Positions 26,683-34,930 of a stretch of DNA of 64,000 bases are shown here, piece after piece. Location of the stretch: assembly GCF_001405015.1 (NCBI RefSeq), contig NZ_CYZX01000008.1, positions 1 through 64,000 on the forward strand, given 5' to 3'. The notes below the pieces were generated by a model. It was given only the letters and a program-made list of their open reading frames with translations. It searched no databases and was not told the DNA's origin. A program made the translations under genes and the position numbers. Origin of the DNA: Clostridium disporicum (GTDB taxonomy: Bacteria > Bacillota > Clostridia > Clostridiales > Clostridiaceae). Each line of letters starts with the position of its first letter. Positions within the stretch are counted from its first letter, which is position 1.

Positions 26683-27222
26683 TTATTTTTCGTAAACTGA
26701 TCTTTTTAAAATTCCTACAAAAGGTAAATTTCTATATCTATTAGCATAGTCTAATCCATATCCAACTAAGAATTCATCTGGAACCTCAAATCCAATATAT
26801 TTTACATCTATATCAACCTTTCTTCTAGCTGGTTTACTTAATAATGTAACTATCTCTATAGATTTTGCATTTCTTCCTTTAAGGAAATCAACTAAATATT
26901 CTAAAGTAATTCCACTATCTATTATATCCTCTGCTATTATTACATCTTTACCTTCTATACTATTATCTAAATCCTTAAGAATTCTTACTACTCCAGAACT
27001 TTCTGATGATTCTCCATAGCTTGATACAGACATAAAATCCATTTCACATGGAATAGAAATATTTCTAACTAGGTCTGAAACAAATATTACTGAACCTTTT
27101 AATACCCCTATAACTAATAAATCTTTCCCTGCGTATTCCTCGCTTATAGCTTTTCCTAATTCCTTTATTTTTAAAGCTATTTTTTCCTCACTTAATAGTA
27201 TTTCTTGAACGTCATTCACCAT
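26683..27222 (-). CDS. hpt: Hypoxanthine phosphoribosyltransferase
   Basis: Purine salvage: converts hypoxanthine (and usually guanine) plus PRPP to IMP/GMP. The 179-residue protein has the PRPP-binding motif VIIAEDIIDSGITL (about 94-107) and the flexible-loop region SVSSYGESSESSG. The ATG at 27222 starts 3 nt after the tilS stop, with the AAGAAAGGG ribosome-binding site inside the last tilS codons. The tilS-hpt-ftsH order matches B. subtilis. Confidence 0.96.
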   Translation of the reverse strand: MVNDVQEILLSEEKIALKIKELGKAISEEYAGKDLLVIGVLKGSVIFVSDLVRNISIPCEMDFMSVSSYGESSESSGVVRILKDLDNSIEGKDVIIAEDIIDSGITLEYLVDFLKGRNAKSIEIVTLLSKPARRKVDIDVKYIGFEVPDEFLVGYGLDYANRYRNLPFVGILKRSVYEK

Positions 27223-27225
27223 TTT

Positions 27226-28620
27226 TTAAACCCTTTCCTTAAATGTTATTTTTAATATTTGTTTTGTATTACTAGTTACTTTAAATTGTTCAGAAACTTT
27301 GACATCTACAACCCAAGCTATTTTTTCATCAAAACAAACTATAGGAATTATGTCTCTACTTTCCTTTGGAATCTTTAAATTTATAAAGATATCTTTTAGC
27401 TTTTTAGTACCCTTCATTCCTATAGGCACCATTTTATCTCCATCTTTACGGTATCTTACAATAATTCCTTCTTCTATCTTATCATAATCAAAAAACTTTA
27501 TTAAGTCATTATTGGAAAATTCTATGTTATTTTTTTTGTTGATAATTTGCATATCAATTTTATAGTTATCAAACTCAAATTGGTTTATTAACTCTTCTTT
27601 TTTAATATAAATTTCTTTATCTTTAATCTTTTCATTTTTGCTTTTTCTCTGTCTAAATATTATATCCCCATAAACATTTTGAACTATTATCCCATTTGTT
27701 AAATGTATCTCTTTATTAGTTCCCAATTTTGATAACTCTATAATATCTACTATATGCTTCATTTCAAAGTTCTTATGAGAATTTGAAATCTTTTTAAAAC
27801 CTCTCTTTAATACCCGAGTTATTATAGCTTCCTTTTCTTCTTCAAAAAGCTTTTTACTTACAATAATTGCATCATTTTTTTCTTCACAATATTTGTTATA
27901 GGCCATTTCTGCAACTTCTTCTAAATATTCATTATCCTTTTGTAATAAAAAAGCCATTCTATTTAAAGTATCAATAATATCATCATTAAAATTCTCCTTC
28001 ATATAAGGAAGAATATCTAATCTAACTTTATTTCTATTATATATCTTCTCATAATTGCTTTTATCTATTCTTGGATTTAATTTATAATCTTCACAATACT
28101 TTTCAATTTCATTTCTATTTAAACAAAGAATAGGTCTTATTATTCCATCTTCTCTTTTTGCCTTAATCCCTGTTAATCCGTCTAATCCACTTCCTCTCAT
28201 AAGCCTCATTAAAATAGTTTCTGCTTGATCATTTGAATTATGTGCTACTGCAATCTTATCATAAGAAAACTTTTCTTTTATTTTATTAAAAGCTTTATAT
28301 CTTTCTTCACGCCCTGCTAGTTCTATAGATTGACCTTCTTTTGCTGCTATAGTTGCTATATCTATTCTTTCTATATAATTTTCTACTTCTAAAGCCCTGC
28401 ATAAATCTTTTGTATAATTCTCATCTTCAAGAGCTTCTTCACCTCTTAATAAATGATTTATATGTATTGCTCCTAATTTCAAATTAAATTCACTTCTTAA
28501 CCTAGCTAATATATGTAATAAACATACCGAATCCGGTCCACCTGATAAAGCTACAAGAATCTTATCACCATTTTCTATAAGTCTATTTTCTATAATATAC
28601 TTTCTTACTTTATCTAACAC
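27226..28620 (-). CDS. tilS: tRNA(Ile)-lysidine synthetase
   Basis: Modifies C34 of the CAU-anticodon tRNA-Ile to lysidine, so that it reads AUA. The 464-residue protein has the PP-loop ATPase motif LVALSGGPDSVCLLH near residue 25, the HINHLLRGEEA motif, VAHNSNDQAETILMRLMRGSG, and a C-terminal domain with VRYRKDGDKMVPIGMKGTKKLKD. It is essential in most bacteria (family knowledge). It lies between spoIIE and hpt. The N-terminus MLDKVRKYI fits; the ribosome-binding site is only moderate (GGAG in TAGGAGAAAACAAG). Confidence 0.95.
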   Translation of the reverse strand: MLDKVRKYIIENRLIENGDKILVALSGGPDSVCLLHILARLRSEFNLKLGAIHINHLLRGEEALEDENYTKDLCRALEVENYIERIDIATIAAKEGQSIELAGREERYKAFNKIKEKFSYDKIAVAHNSNDQAETILMRLMRGSGLDGLTGIKAKREDGIIRPILCLNRNEIEKYCEDYKLNPRIDKSNYEKIYNRNKVRLDILPYMKENFNDDIIDTLNRMAFLLQKDNEYLEEVAEMAYNKYCEEKNDAIIVSKKLFEEEKEAIITRVLKRGFKKISNSHKNFEMKHIVDIIELSKLGTNKEIHLTNGIIVQNVYGDIIFRQRKSKNEKIKDKEIYIKKEELINQFEFDNYKIDMQIINKKNNIEFSNNDLIKFFDYDKIEEGIIVRYRKDGDKMVPIGMKGTKKLKDIFINLKIPKESRDIIPIVCFDEKIAWVVDVKVSEQFKVTSNTKQILKITFKERV

Positions 28621-28736
28621 TTGTTTTCTCCTATAATTATATTTTTTTATGTTATATATATATAATAACTTTACAATATTTTAATGTAAATATTTCTATC
28701 AATTAATAATTAAGATAAAAAAATAATAATCAATGA

Positions 28737-28761
28737 ATAAAGTCAGCAATGCTGACTTTAT
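28737..28761 (-). terminator. Hairpin after spoIIE, probable terminator
   Basis: An 11-bp perfect stem, ATAAAGTCAGC (28737-28747) and GCTGACTTTAT (28751-28761), has a 3-nt loop. On the minus strand the following sequence is T-rich but interrupted. It is the second of two hairpins after the spoIIE stop. Confidence 0.6.
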
Positions 28762-28773
28762 AAGTTTTATTCA

Positions 28774-28793
28774 GGAACTGCCAAAGCAGTTCC
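28774..28793. other. Second stable hairpin after spoIIE
   Basis: An 8-bp perfect stem, GGAACTGC (28774-28781) and GCAGTTCC (28786-28793), with loop CAAA and no T-run. With the neighbouring hairpin and the AT-rich flanks (AATTAATAAT near 28702 and its complement near 28810) it makes a compact palindromic unit that could be a small repeat element. Confidence 0.5.
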
Positions 28794-28798
28794 ATCCA

Positions 28799-28816
28799 TA
28801 ATTATTCATTATTAAT
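28799..28816. repeat. Dispersed AT-rich 18-mer, copy 2
   Basis: TAATTATTCATTATTAAT is identical to 3577-3594. It directly adjoins the spoIIE stop codon and forms one flank of the hairpin-rich unit at 28700-28816. Confidence 0.45.
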
Positions 28817-28821
28817 TCTTA

Positions 28822-31197
28822 CTAATAAATTGAGTATGCTTTTGAAACAACTACAGTCATATCATCAAATATCTTTCCGTTACTTAATTCCTTTGCTTTT
28901 TCCAAAATATCTCTTGATAAATATTCTGGATTATTAGTACTCTTTTCTAAATACTCTTTAACCCATTTATAATTTCCAGCATTATTTTTATCAACATCTA
29001 AAATTCCATCAGTTATTGTAACTATGATATCTCCATGTTTTATCTTTCTCTTTATTTTCTTAATTTCAATACTATCTAAAATTCCAAAAGGTAACTCAGA
29101 ACTTTCTATCACCTCTACCTCTTTACCTCTCTTTATAAAGCTAACTACACCTCCGACCTTAATAAAAGAAACATCACCTGTATATAAATCAATAGAATTC
29201 ATATCTAATGTTGTAAACTTTTCATCTTCATTAAACTTCATTCCCATTATAGAATTTATCGTATTTATAGATGTAGACTCATCAAAGCCTTGTTCCATAA
29301 ATTTTTCTATTAGATTTACTGTTATGTTGCTTTCTGCCCCAGCTTCAGGTCCTGATCCCATACCATCACTAAGAATAGTTACATATAGTCCATTTTTATT
29401 TTTTCCAAAGCTAAAAGTATCACCAGAGTATTTTTCTCCATCCTTAGGTGTAAATGCTGCATAAGATAATATATTATATTTTGGTGTTTCTTCTATTACA
29501 AATGTACACTCATTATTATTAGGATTAATTCTACATCCATCATCAGTTAACGATAATGGTATCTTTATTAAATCACTTATTACCGGTAATACATTCTTTA
29601 TACAATAACTACATCCTTCACAATTATCTCTTTTAACCTTTATTTTTAAATGGCCACATCTATCAGTATAACTATATAAATCATTATATTTTATATTATT
29701 TTTCACGAATGTTTTTCTTAACAGCTTGTCTACTTCCATACAATTAGTAACATCTTTTTCAAAATCTCTTATAATATCACTCATTGCTATAGACATATTA
29801 TTCATTTGATTAGCAATTAATTTTCTACCTTCTACTAGCCTATTTTTCACATTTTCATTTACAGTATAATTATTAAGTAAATTTTCGGTTCCTTTTAATA
29901 AAGTATTTAACTTAACACACTTTCTATCTAAATCTTTTGGAATTATAATTTTTCCACTTTCACAACTACCTATTAATTCACCAAAACATGAAAAAGTAGT
30001 ATGAAGCTCTCTTCCCCAACATTTATTATTCAATTCACAATTAGAACACACTCTATCAGCCAGATTTTCTATCAATGCTACACTCTTATTTTTAATAAGT
30101 AAATTATTATTTTCAGATAAATTATTTAAAGAATCCGATATTGTGTTTAATATATTTTTGAACCCATCTAATCTATCCATGAATTCATTCTTTATTCCTT
30201 GAATCTGTATTTCATTTATATTTTTACTTTTTTCTTCATTATTTATTTCTGCTAATATATCTTTAATAAAATTATTAGGAATTAAAAGTAACCAAATCGC
30301 AGATATACTCACTTGAAAGATATTAGCTAGTCCTATACTATCAGAGTACATAACAACTAAAGAATAAGCTATTATATATGCTAATGCAGAGAATATTTTA
30401 CCAGTATCTTTAAATATCCCGACAATCAATCCACATATACTATAGAGGCCTATTGGCAAAAATAAGTTTTTTGTTGTTATTCCTATTATAATTCCCATAG
30501 TTACTCCAAGTATAGTTCCTGCTGAGATCCCACCAGAATACGCAATTGTAATTACTGCAATTAATCCTAAAAGATCTCTTATTTTTATACCTAGAAGTTC
30601 AAATCCACCTATTCCTGCAACTATTAAACATAGTATTATAGCAATACTTATAAGTTCTTCTACAGAAAATATATAGTTTGTCTTTATTTCAGATAAACAA
30701 CTTACACCATAATTAATAATATAGAAAAATGGTATTATTGATATAGCCTCTATAATTGAAAATCCTAAATTTATACCTATTCCTTGATTTCCAATAACAG
30801 TTCCTAAAGCCACATAAATTGTAGTTGTTATTAAAAACAATATCTTCTTGCTTATTTTTTTATCTAACTTATTCATTACATATCCATATGTAACAATAGA
30901 TACAGCTATTATAAAATATATAAATGCATTATCAATAACCTTATAGGTACTTAAATATCCTAAACTAACTGAAACAAAAGCAGTTAAATATTCTCTTTCT
31001 TGTCTCTTAATTATTGTAGATATTAAGTAAGCTATTCCAAAAGGTGCTAAAGTTAAACCTTCAACAAAATTAAGGTTTACTCTTCCTAATGTAATCCCTA
31101 TAACAAAGGCTACTATCATCGTAGCTAAGTTGCTTTCCAAATTTATTTTTCTTTTATTTACTCTTTTATATGTAGGTACCTTAACCTCGTATTGCAT
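28822..31197 (-). CDS. spoIIE: Stage II sporulation protein E, membrane PP2C phosphatase
   Basis: Dephosphorylates SpoIIAA in the forespore to release sigma-F, and acts at the polar septum. The called protein has 791 residues. The N-terminal third has many hydrophobic segments (about ten membrane helices, residues about 30-310), followed by a regulatory coiled region with Cys motifs (CSNCELNNKCWG and CEGCSYC), and a C-terminal PP2C phosphatase with SDGMGSGPEA, FTTLDMNSIDLYTG and VTITDGILD. The ATG at 31197 has AAGGGTGAG upstream; an in-frame ATG at 31245 lacks one. A Spo0A-type promoter is described separately. Confidence 0.96.
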   Translation of the reverse strand: MQYEVKVPTYKRVNKRKINLESNLATMIVAFVIGITLGRVNLNFVEGLTLAPFGIAYLISTIIKRQEREYLTAFVSVSLGYLSTYKVIDNAFIYFIIAVSIVTYGYVMNKLDKKISKKILFLITTTIYVALGTVIGNQGIGINLGFSIIEAISIIPFFYIINYGVSCLSEIKTNYIFSVEELISIAIILCLIVAGIGGFELLGIKIRDLLGLIAVITIAYSGGISAGTILGVTMGIIIGITTKNLFLPIGLYSICGLIVGIFKDTGKIFSALAYIIAYSLVVMYSDSIGLANIFQVSISAIWLLLIPNNFIKDILAEINNEEKSKNINEIQIQGIKNEFMDRLDGFKNILNTISDSLNNLSENNNLLIKNKSVALIENLADRVCSNCELNNKCWGRELHTTFSCFGELIGSCESGKIIIPKDLDRKCVKLNTLLKGTENLLNNYTVNENVKNRLVEGRKLIANQMNNMSIAMSDIIRDFEKDVTNCMEVDKLLRKTFVKNNIKYNDLYSYTDRCGHLKIKVKRDNCEGCSYCIKNVLPVISDLIKIPLSLTDDGCRINPNNNECTFVIEETPKYNILSYAAFTPKDGEKYSGDTFSFGKNKNGLYVTILSDGMGSGPEAGAESNITVNLIEKFMEQGFDESTSINTINSIMGMKFNEDEKFTTLDMNSIDLYTGDVSFIKVGGVVSFIKRGKEVEVIESSELPFGILDSIEIKKIKRKIKHGDIIVTITDGILDVDKNNAGNYKWVKEYLEKSTNNPEYLSRDILEKAKELSNGKIFDDMTVVVSKAYSIY

Positions 31198-31230
31198 AAC
31201 ACTCACCCTTTTTCCATAATTTGTATATTG

Positions 31231-31264
31231 ATTATAACATTTCATTAATCTACTATTATGTCAG
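31231..31264 (-). promoter_or_regulatory. spoIIE promoter with 22-bp spacing
   Basis: Minus strand: CTGACA (31259-31264), 22-bp spacer, TATAAT (31231-31236). Spacing of 21-22 bp is characteristic of the Spo0A-activated sigma-A promoters spoIIE and spoIIG of B. subtilis. No perfect TGTCGAA Spo0A box overlaps the -35; a near match (TTTGTCGCAAA, plus strand) lies at about 31384. Confidence 0.55.
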
Positions 31265-31477
31265 TTAATGTACCTACATAGCTTTTTTCATAAGACAAGA
31301 TAATATTTTTTTCTATTTATATATATAGTTTTATAGTTAAGATTACATAAAATCTTTTTACTACCTAATTTAAAAATCTATTTTTTGTCGCAAAACCTAA
31401 TTTAAGATAAATTTTTCGAAATTAATTATAGTAATAATTTCTTGTATAAATTCATAGAATATTTTTTAAATAAAAAA
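31265..31477. other. Non-coding stretch upstream of spoIIE
   Basis: AT-rich. It holds the possible far-upstream spoIIE control region, with TTTGTCGCAAA at about 31384-31394 and TTTTCGAAAT at about 31413-31422. No gene is visible. Confidence 0.4.
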
Positions 31478-31496
31478 ATCTCACATTTCGTGAGAT
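31478..31496 (-). terminator. Second terminator after tRNA cluster
   Basis: A 7-bp stem, ATCTCAC (31478-31484) and GTGAGAT (31490-31496), is followed on the minus strand by TTTTTTATTT. It is a back-up to the terminator at 31525-31551. Confidence 0.75.
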
Positions 31497-31524
31497 CATT
31501 TAAACATTATTTAGAAATAAAAAA

Positions 31525-31551
31525 AAGACTTAAAACTTAGTTTTAAGTCTT
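31525..31551 (-). terminator. Terminator directly after last tRNA-Leu
   Basis: A 12-bp stem, AAGACTTAAAAC and GTTTTAAGTCTT, with a 3-nt loop, then a run of T on the minus strand. The last base of the stem is the end of the tRNA CCA. Confidence 0.85.
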
Positions 31552-31637
31552 GGTGCTGAAGACCGGAATCGAACCGGTACGGTATCGCTACCGCAGGATT
31601 TTAAGTCCTGTGCGTCTGCCTGTTCCGCCACTTCAGC
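31551..31637 (-). tRNA. tRNA-Leu (TAA), copy 3 in transcript order
   Basis: An 87-nt class II tRNA with long variable arm and encoded CCA. The acceptor is GCTGAAG/CTTCAGC and the anticodon loop is CTTAAAA (anticodon TAA). It matches the two other Leu genes in this cluster. Confidence 0.96.
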
Positions 31638-31642
31638 GTATC

Positions 31643-31719
31643 TGGTAGCGGAAATAGGACTTGAACCTACGACACCTCGGGTATGAACCGAGTGCTCTAG
31701 CCAGCTGAGCTATTCCGCC
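31643..31719 (-). tRNA. tRNA-Met (CAT), elongator, copy 2
   Basis: A 77-nt gene with CCA and anticodon loop TTCATAC. The acceptor GGCGGAA/TTCCGCT has a G-U first pair, like elongator tRNA-Met of B. subtilis, so it is not the initiator or the lysidine tRNA-Ile. Confidence 0.9.
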
Positions 31720-31724
31720 ATGTT

Positions 31725-31800
<76 letters not shown>

Positions 31801-31823
31801 TTATTGTTAAACTAAATTCAACT

Positions 31824-31910
31824 TGGTGCTGAAGACCGGAATCGAACCGGTACGGTATCGCTACCGCAGGATTTTAAGTCCTGTGCGTCTGCCTGTTCCG
31901 CCACTTCAGC
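31824..31910 (-). tRNA. tRNA-Leu (TAA), copy 2 in transcript order
   Basis: An 87-nt gene, the same mature sequence as 31551-31637. It lies 273 bp from that copy and is part of the tandem Leu-fMet-Met repeat. Confidence 0.96.
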
Positions 31911-31915
31911 GTATT

Positions 31916-31992
31916 TGGTAGCGGAAATAGGACTTGAACCTACGACACCTCGGGTATGAACCGAGTGCTCTAGCCAGCTGAGCTATTCCGCC
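31916..31992 (-). tRNA. tRNA-Met (CAT), elongator, copy 1
   Basis: A 77-nt gene with the same features as the copy at 31643-31719 (GGCGGAA acceptor, CAT anticodon). Confidence 0.9.
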
Positions 31993-31996
31993 ATGT

Positions 31997-32072
<76 letters not shown>

Positions 32073-32097
32073 TTATTAAAGTTGAATTTAGTTTATT

Positions 32098-32184
32098 TGG
32101 TGCTGAAGACCGGAATCGAACCGGTACGGTATCGCTACCGCAGGATTTTAAGTCCTGTGCGTCTGCCTGTTCCGCCACTTCAGC
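32098..32184 (-). tRNA. tRNA-Leu (TAA), copy 1 in transcript order
   Basis: An 87-nt gene, the first of the cluster, 34 nt after the promoter. Same mature sequence as the other two Leu genes. Confidence 0.96.
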
Positions 32185-32217
32185 ACATTTTGTTGTCGCC
32201 GCCTGACGACAAAATTA

Positions 32218-32246
32218 ATTATATATTATGATTATTATACTGTCAA
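32218..32246 (-). promoter_or_regulatory. Promoter of the seven-tRNA cluster
   Basis: A perfect consensus on the minus strand: TTGACA (32241-32246), 17-bp spacer, TATAAT (32218-32223). The short leader that follows (about 32188-32213) can fold on TTTTGTCG and CGACAACAAAA. Confidence 0.9.
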
Positions 32247-32425
32247 CACATTTTTTATTTTTTTTTAATTTTTATCAATTTTACGATGTAATCAGCATCA
32301 AACTTTACCCTCAAACCTAGTAATATAGCCATTCTTTTAATATTTAAAAAAGTAGTTTTTTTGTTAATTTATTAGGCTTATTATGTCTCCAAACTCTATA
32401 TTTATTAAAAAAATAACTAAAAATA
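32247..32425. other. AT-rich spacer between yabR terminator and tRNA promoter
   Basis: Long A/T runs, no open frame with a ribosome-binding site, no repeat or RNA gene that I recognise. Confidence 0.5.
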
Positions 32426-32429
32426 AAAA

Positions 32430-32459
32430 AATAAAGACTGCCTTTACACAATCTTTATT
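32430..32459 (-). terminator. Terminator after yabR
   Basis: The outer 8-bp stem AATAAAGA (32430-32437) and TCTTTATT (32452-32459) extends inward by three more pairs, including a G-U. On the minus strand it is followed by TTTTTTATTT. Confidence 0.85.
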
Positions 32460-32486
32460 ATCTATATATATTATATATAACTCTAA

Positions 32487-32888
32487 TTAAAAGCTTTTTT
32501 TGCTTCTACCTTTAAATTCTTGATTTTTCTTATAATCTTGTTGTCTTTCTTCACTATCTTTTAAGAATCTAGACATTATATCTTCGAAATTAGCTGTATT
32601 AGTTTTTTTCTTTTCTGTACCCCATTCGAATTCTGCTGGTTTTACTGATTTCTTCTTAACATTAGCTTGTTTAATAGATAAGCTGATTTTTCCATTATCA
32701 TCGATTGAAATAACTTTTACTTTTACTTTATCTTGTTCATTAAGATGTTCTCTTATATCCTTAACAAAAGAGTCTGCAACCTCTGAGATATGGACTAATC
32801 CAGTCTTTCCTTCTATCTCTACAAACGCTCCAAAATTTGTGATATTAACCACTGTACCTTCTAATATTTTTCCTGCCGCTAATGTCAT
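32487..32888 (-). CDS. yabR: S1-domain RNA-binding protein (YabR family)
   Basis: A 133-residue protein with an N-terminal S1 RNA-binding domain (about 4-75): GKILEGTVVNITNFGAFVEI, then GKTGLVHISEVAD and VKVKVISIDDNGKISLSIK. The C-terminal tail (about 76-133) is Lys/Arg/Glu-rich and probably disordered. It is widely present between divIC and spoIIE in Firmicutes. Its function is not settled; ribosome or mRNA binding is likely. The ATG at 32888 follows AGGAGGATTCTTTGTAGC. Last gene of the mazG-to-yabR series and followed by a terminator. Confidence 0.9.
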   Translation of the reverse strand: MTLAAGKILEGTVVNITNFGAFVEIEGKTGLVHISEVADSFVKDIREHLNEQDKVKVKVISIDDNGKISLSIKQANVKKKSVKPAEFEWGTEKKKTNTANFEDIMSRFLKDSEERQQDYKKNQEFKGRSKKSF

Positions 32889-32968
32889 GCTACAAAGAAT
32901 CCTCCTTAAATTTTTAATAAATATATGTCATTATTAATAATAACCCTTTTAGTAATATGTTAATCATC

Positions 32969-33250
32969 TTACTCTTGAGGCTCTGAAGGAAGTATTATTT
33001 GTTCACCTTCCTTAATAAGTCCAAGTCTTTCTCTTGCTAACTTTTCTAGGTAATCGTAATTCGATTGTACCCTTTCTAACTCAGCTTGTAATTTTCTGTT
33101 TTCTTCTTTTTTTTCATTGAGTTGTTCACTTTTTTTAGCTATATCATTATTTATTCTTTTTATAGCCATAGTTTGTTTAACAACATTAAATCCAAATACT
33201 ACAAACAGAATAATAATTACTATGCTTCTTAAGGTTATCTTTTTCCTCAT
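32969..33250 (-). CDS. divIC: Septum formation initiator (FtsB/DivIC family)
   Basis: A bitopic division protein that binds FtsL/DivIB-type partners at the septum. The 93-residue protein has a short basic N-terminus, one membrane helix (about 8-26, SIVIIILFVVFGFNVV), a coiled coil (about 30-68, rich in Lys/Glu) and a short extracellular tail ending in RERLGLIKEGEQIIL, the family signature. It sits between yabQ and yabR as in B. subtilis. DivIC rather than FtsB is chosen from gene order. Confidence 0.88.
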   Translation of the reverse strand: MRKKITLRSIVIIILFVVFGFNVVKQTMAIKRINNDIAKKSEQLNEKKEENRKLQAELERVQSNYDYLEKLARERLGLIKEGEQIILPSEPQE

Positions 33251-33345
33251 AAATATAGAACCCTCTTTTTAATAATCTATATTTATATTTTAAACACTCT
33301 ACATATTTTATTCAAGTCATTTTTATACAACTTATAGCTTCTCTT

Positions 33346-33738
33346 CTAATTATTTTTCCCCATAATATTATAAAATATAATTTTAAATGGATATAATACA
33401 TTCTTAACTACTATTCTTGACATCTTTCCTAAAAAATTTAACATCTTAATCTCAAATTTTAAACAAATTGGGCTAACTAACTTTAAATAAATAAACAATG
33501 TTGCAAGCATAAATAAATATACGTATGCTCCTAAAAATGCATAATTGGTGTAAAGCAAGAAACAAAATACCACTAAGGCAGCTAAAATCCAAAATAATAT
33601 ATCTTCAATTGCAATTATTATTTTAGGAACTTTACTGCCTCTTATAATTCTATACAAATCAAACATAGCTCCTGTCAATATACCAGCTAATATTGAGTAT
33701 AAAATTATATTAAACTGTGCACTTGTTGGTAATGGCAT
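33346..33738 (-). CDS. yabQ: Spore cortex protein YabQ
   Basis: A membrane protein required for spore cortex formation in B. subtilis. The 130-residue protein has several hydrophobic helices: about 8-26, 42-62, 66-88, and a weaker one at the C-terminus. The N-terminal pattern SAQFNIILYSILAGILTGAM followed by FDLYRIIRG is typical of the family. It begins 6 nt after the yabP stop. Expression by sigma-E is known in Bacillus; here it is inference. A basic cytoplasmic tail ends the protein. Confidence 0.88.
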   Translation of the reverse strand: MPLPTSAQFNIILYSILAGILTGAMFDLYRIIRGSKVPKIIIAIEDILFWILAALVVFCFLLYTNYAFLGAYVYLFMLATLFIYLKLVSPICLKFEIKMLNFLGKMSRIVVKNVLYPFKIIFYNIMGKNN

Positions 33739-33744
33739 AATACT

Positions 33745-34038
33745 CTACTTAAATAGCCTTCCAATTATACTTTCTTTTTCTTTTTTCATTTCTTTGCCAC
33801 TATACACCATTGACCATACATCTCCAACTATTGTTACATCTCCATTTTGAACATCTAATTTATTCATCTTTAATTCAGTTCCTTTTATAGTTAGCGCCCC
33901 TAATTTTGTATTTAGTAATATCTTTTCTTCATCGAAGCTTATTACTTCTACTACTCCTGAAAGTGTAAGCTTCTTCCTATTTTCTAAGATCAGATTTCCT
34001 TTATTTTCTTCTATTTTGCTTATATCTTTTTTTTCCAT
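33745..34038 (-). CDS. yabP: Sporulation protein YabP
   Basis: A 97-residue protein of the YabP/YqfC family, needed for spore cortex formation in B. subtilis. Visible family features are NRKKLTLSGVVEVISFDEEKI and LGALTIKGTELKMNKLDV followed by a GDVTIVGDVWSMVYS segment; predicted fold is mainly beta. There is no membrane segment. The ATG at 34038 follows GGGGGAG. A CATATATT sequence 30-40 nt upstream resembles a sigma-E -10, but the match is weak. It is followed by yabQ with 6 nt between. Confidence 0.9.
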   Translation of the reverse strand: MEKKDISKIEENKGNLILENRKKLTLSGVVEVISFDEEKILLNTKLGALTIKGTELKMNKLDVQNGDVTIVGDVWSMVYSGKEMKKEKESIIGRLFK

Positions 34039-34090
34039 AACTACTCCCCCATATACTTCTTGTTTAAAATATATGAGTAAGTATCCTATT

Positions 34091-34351
34091 TTATTCTTTA
34101 TCCTCTTCGCCTTCTAATATCTCATACATTGCTTTAGCATTTTCTTTTCTCACATGTTCAGCAATATTTACTATCTTTGCCTTAAGGCTTCTAGTTGCAA
34201 AAGCTATTTCTATTATATCGCCTTCTTTTACAACTGTAGATGGCTTTGCAACCTTACCATTTATAGAAACTCTTCCACCTTCACAAGCTTCTTTAGCTAC
34301 CGTTCTTCTCTTTATTATTCTAGATACTTTTAAGTATTTATCTAGCCTCAT
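34091..34351 (-). CDS. rqcP: RqcP/YabO, S4-domain RNA-binding protein
   Basis: An 86-residue S4-domain protein. In B. subtilis RqcP (YabO) works with RqcH in ribosome-associated quality control (alanine tailing). The sequence MRLDKYLKVSRIIKRRTVAKEAC is the S4 signature, continued by GGRVSINGKVAKPSTVVKEGD and IEIAFATRSLKAKIV. It is related to Hsp15. The ATG at 34351 follows GGAGAGG. It lies between hup and yabP. Confidence 0.92.
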   Translation of the reverse strand: MRLDKYLKVSRIIKRRTVAKEACEGGRVSINGKVAKPSTVVKEGDIIEIAFATRSLKAKIVNIAEHVRKENAKAMYEILEGEEDKE

Positions 34352-34389
34352 AACTTACCTCTCCTTTTAAATATATATTTATATTATAA

Positions 34390-34411
34390 AAACCCGAGTA
34401 ATCTCGGGTTT
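34390..34411 (-). terminator. Terminator after hup
   Basis: A 9-bp stem, AAACCCGAG (34390-34398) and CTCGGGTTT (34403-34411), with loop TAAT, followed on the minus strand by TTATAATAT after the stem's own T-run. It lies 9 nt past the hup stop. Confidence 0.85.
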
Positions 34412-34420
34412 CTACTACTA

Positions 34421-34696
34421 CTACTTGTTAACTTTTTCTTTAAATTCTTTTCCTGCTTTGAATACTGGAACTACAGATGCAGGGATGCTTATAACTTCTT
34501 TAGTTCTTGGATTTCTTCCTTCTCTAGCTGCTCTTTCTCTAGTTTCAAAAGTACCAAATCCAACTAATTGAACTTTTTCACCATTTTCTAAAGCTTCTTG
34601 AACTGACTCAACGAAAGCCTTTAAAGCTGTTTCAGCATCTTTCTTAGTTAATTGGCTTTTTTCTGCCATTTTAGTAATTAATTCTGCTTTATTCAC
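34421..34696 (-). CDS. hup: DNA-binding protein HU
   Basis: Small dimeric nucleoid protein of 91 residues. It has the N-terminal helices (MNKAELITKMAEKSQLTKKDAE), the GFGTFETRERAAREGRNPRT beta arm, and the C-terminal VPVFKAGKEFKEKVN. The start is GTG at 34696 with AAGGAGG 9 nt upstream. The leader carries a perfect short hairpin (34724-34743). It is a single-gene unit with its own terminator, in the position between mazG and rqcP. Confidence 0.96.
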   Translation of the reverse strand: MNKAELITKMAEKSQLTKKDAETALKAFVESVQEALENGEKVQLVGFGTFETRERAAREGRNPRTKEVISIPASVVPVFKAGKEFKEKVNK

Positions 34697-34723
34697 GATT
34701 ACATCCTCCTTAAATAAACAGTT

Positions 34724-34743
34724 GTAGTTTAGTAGTAAACTAC
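34724..34743. other. Hairpin in the hup leader
   Basis: A perfect 8-bp stem, GTAGTTTA (34724-34731) and TAAACTAC (34736-34743), with loop GTAG. It lies about 10 nt before the hup Shine-Dalgarno. Confidence 0.5.
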
Positions 34744-34930
34744 GATATTATGTACTATACTACATTTACCTATTATATCTCCACTTTCTTTGCTAGTCTA
34801 TAGAAATATGGTTTTTTTACTATAAAAATATATTTATTACATCATTTTCATGTAATCTAGCACACAACTTATTCCTCTATAATATTTATTATGAAAAGCT
34901 TAAATATTTGTAAAAATACCTTATCTTTTG

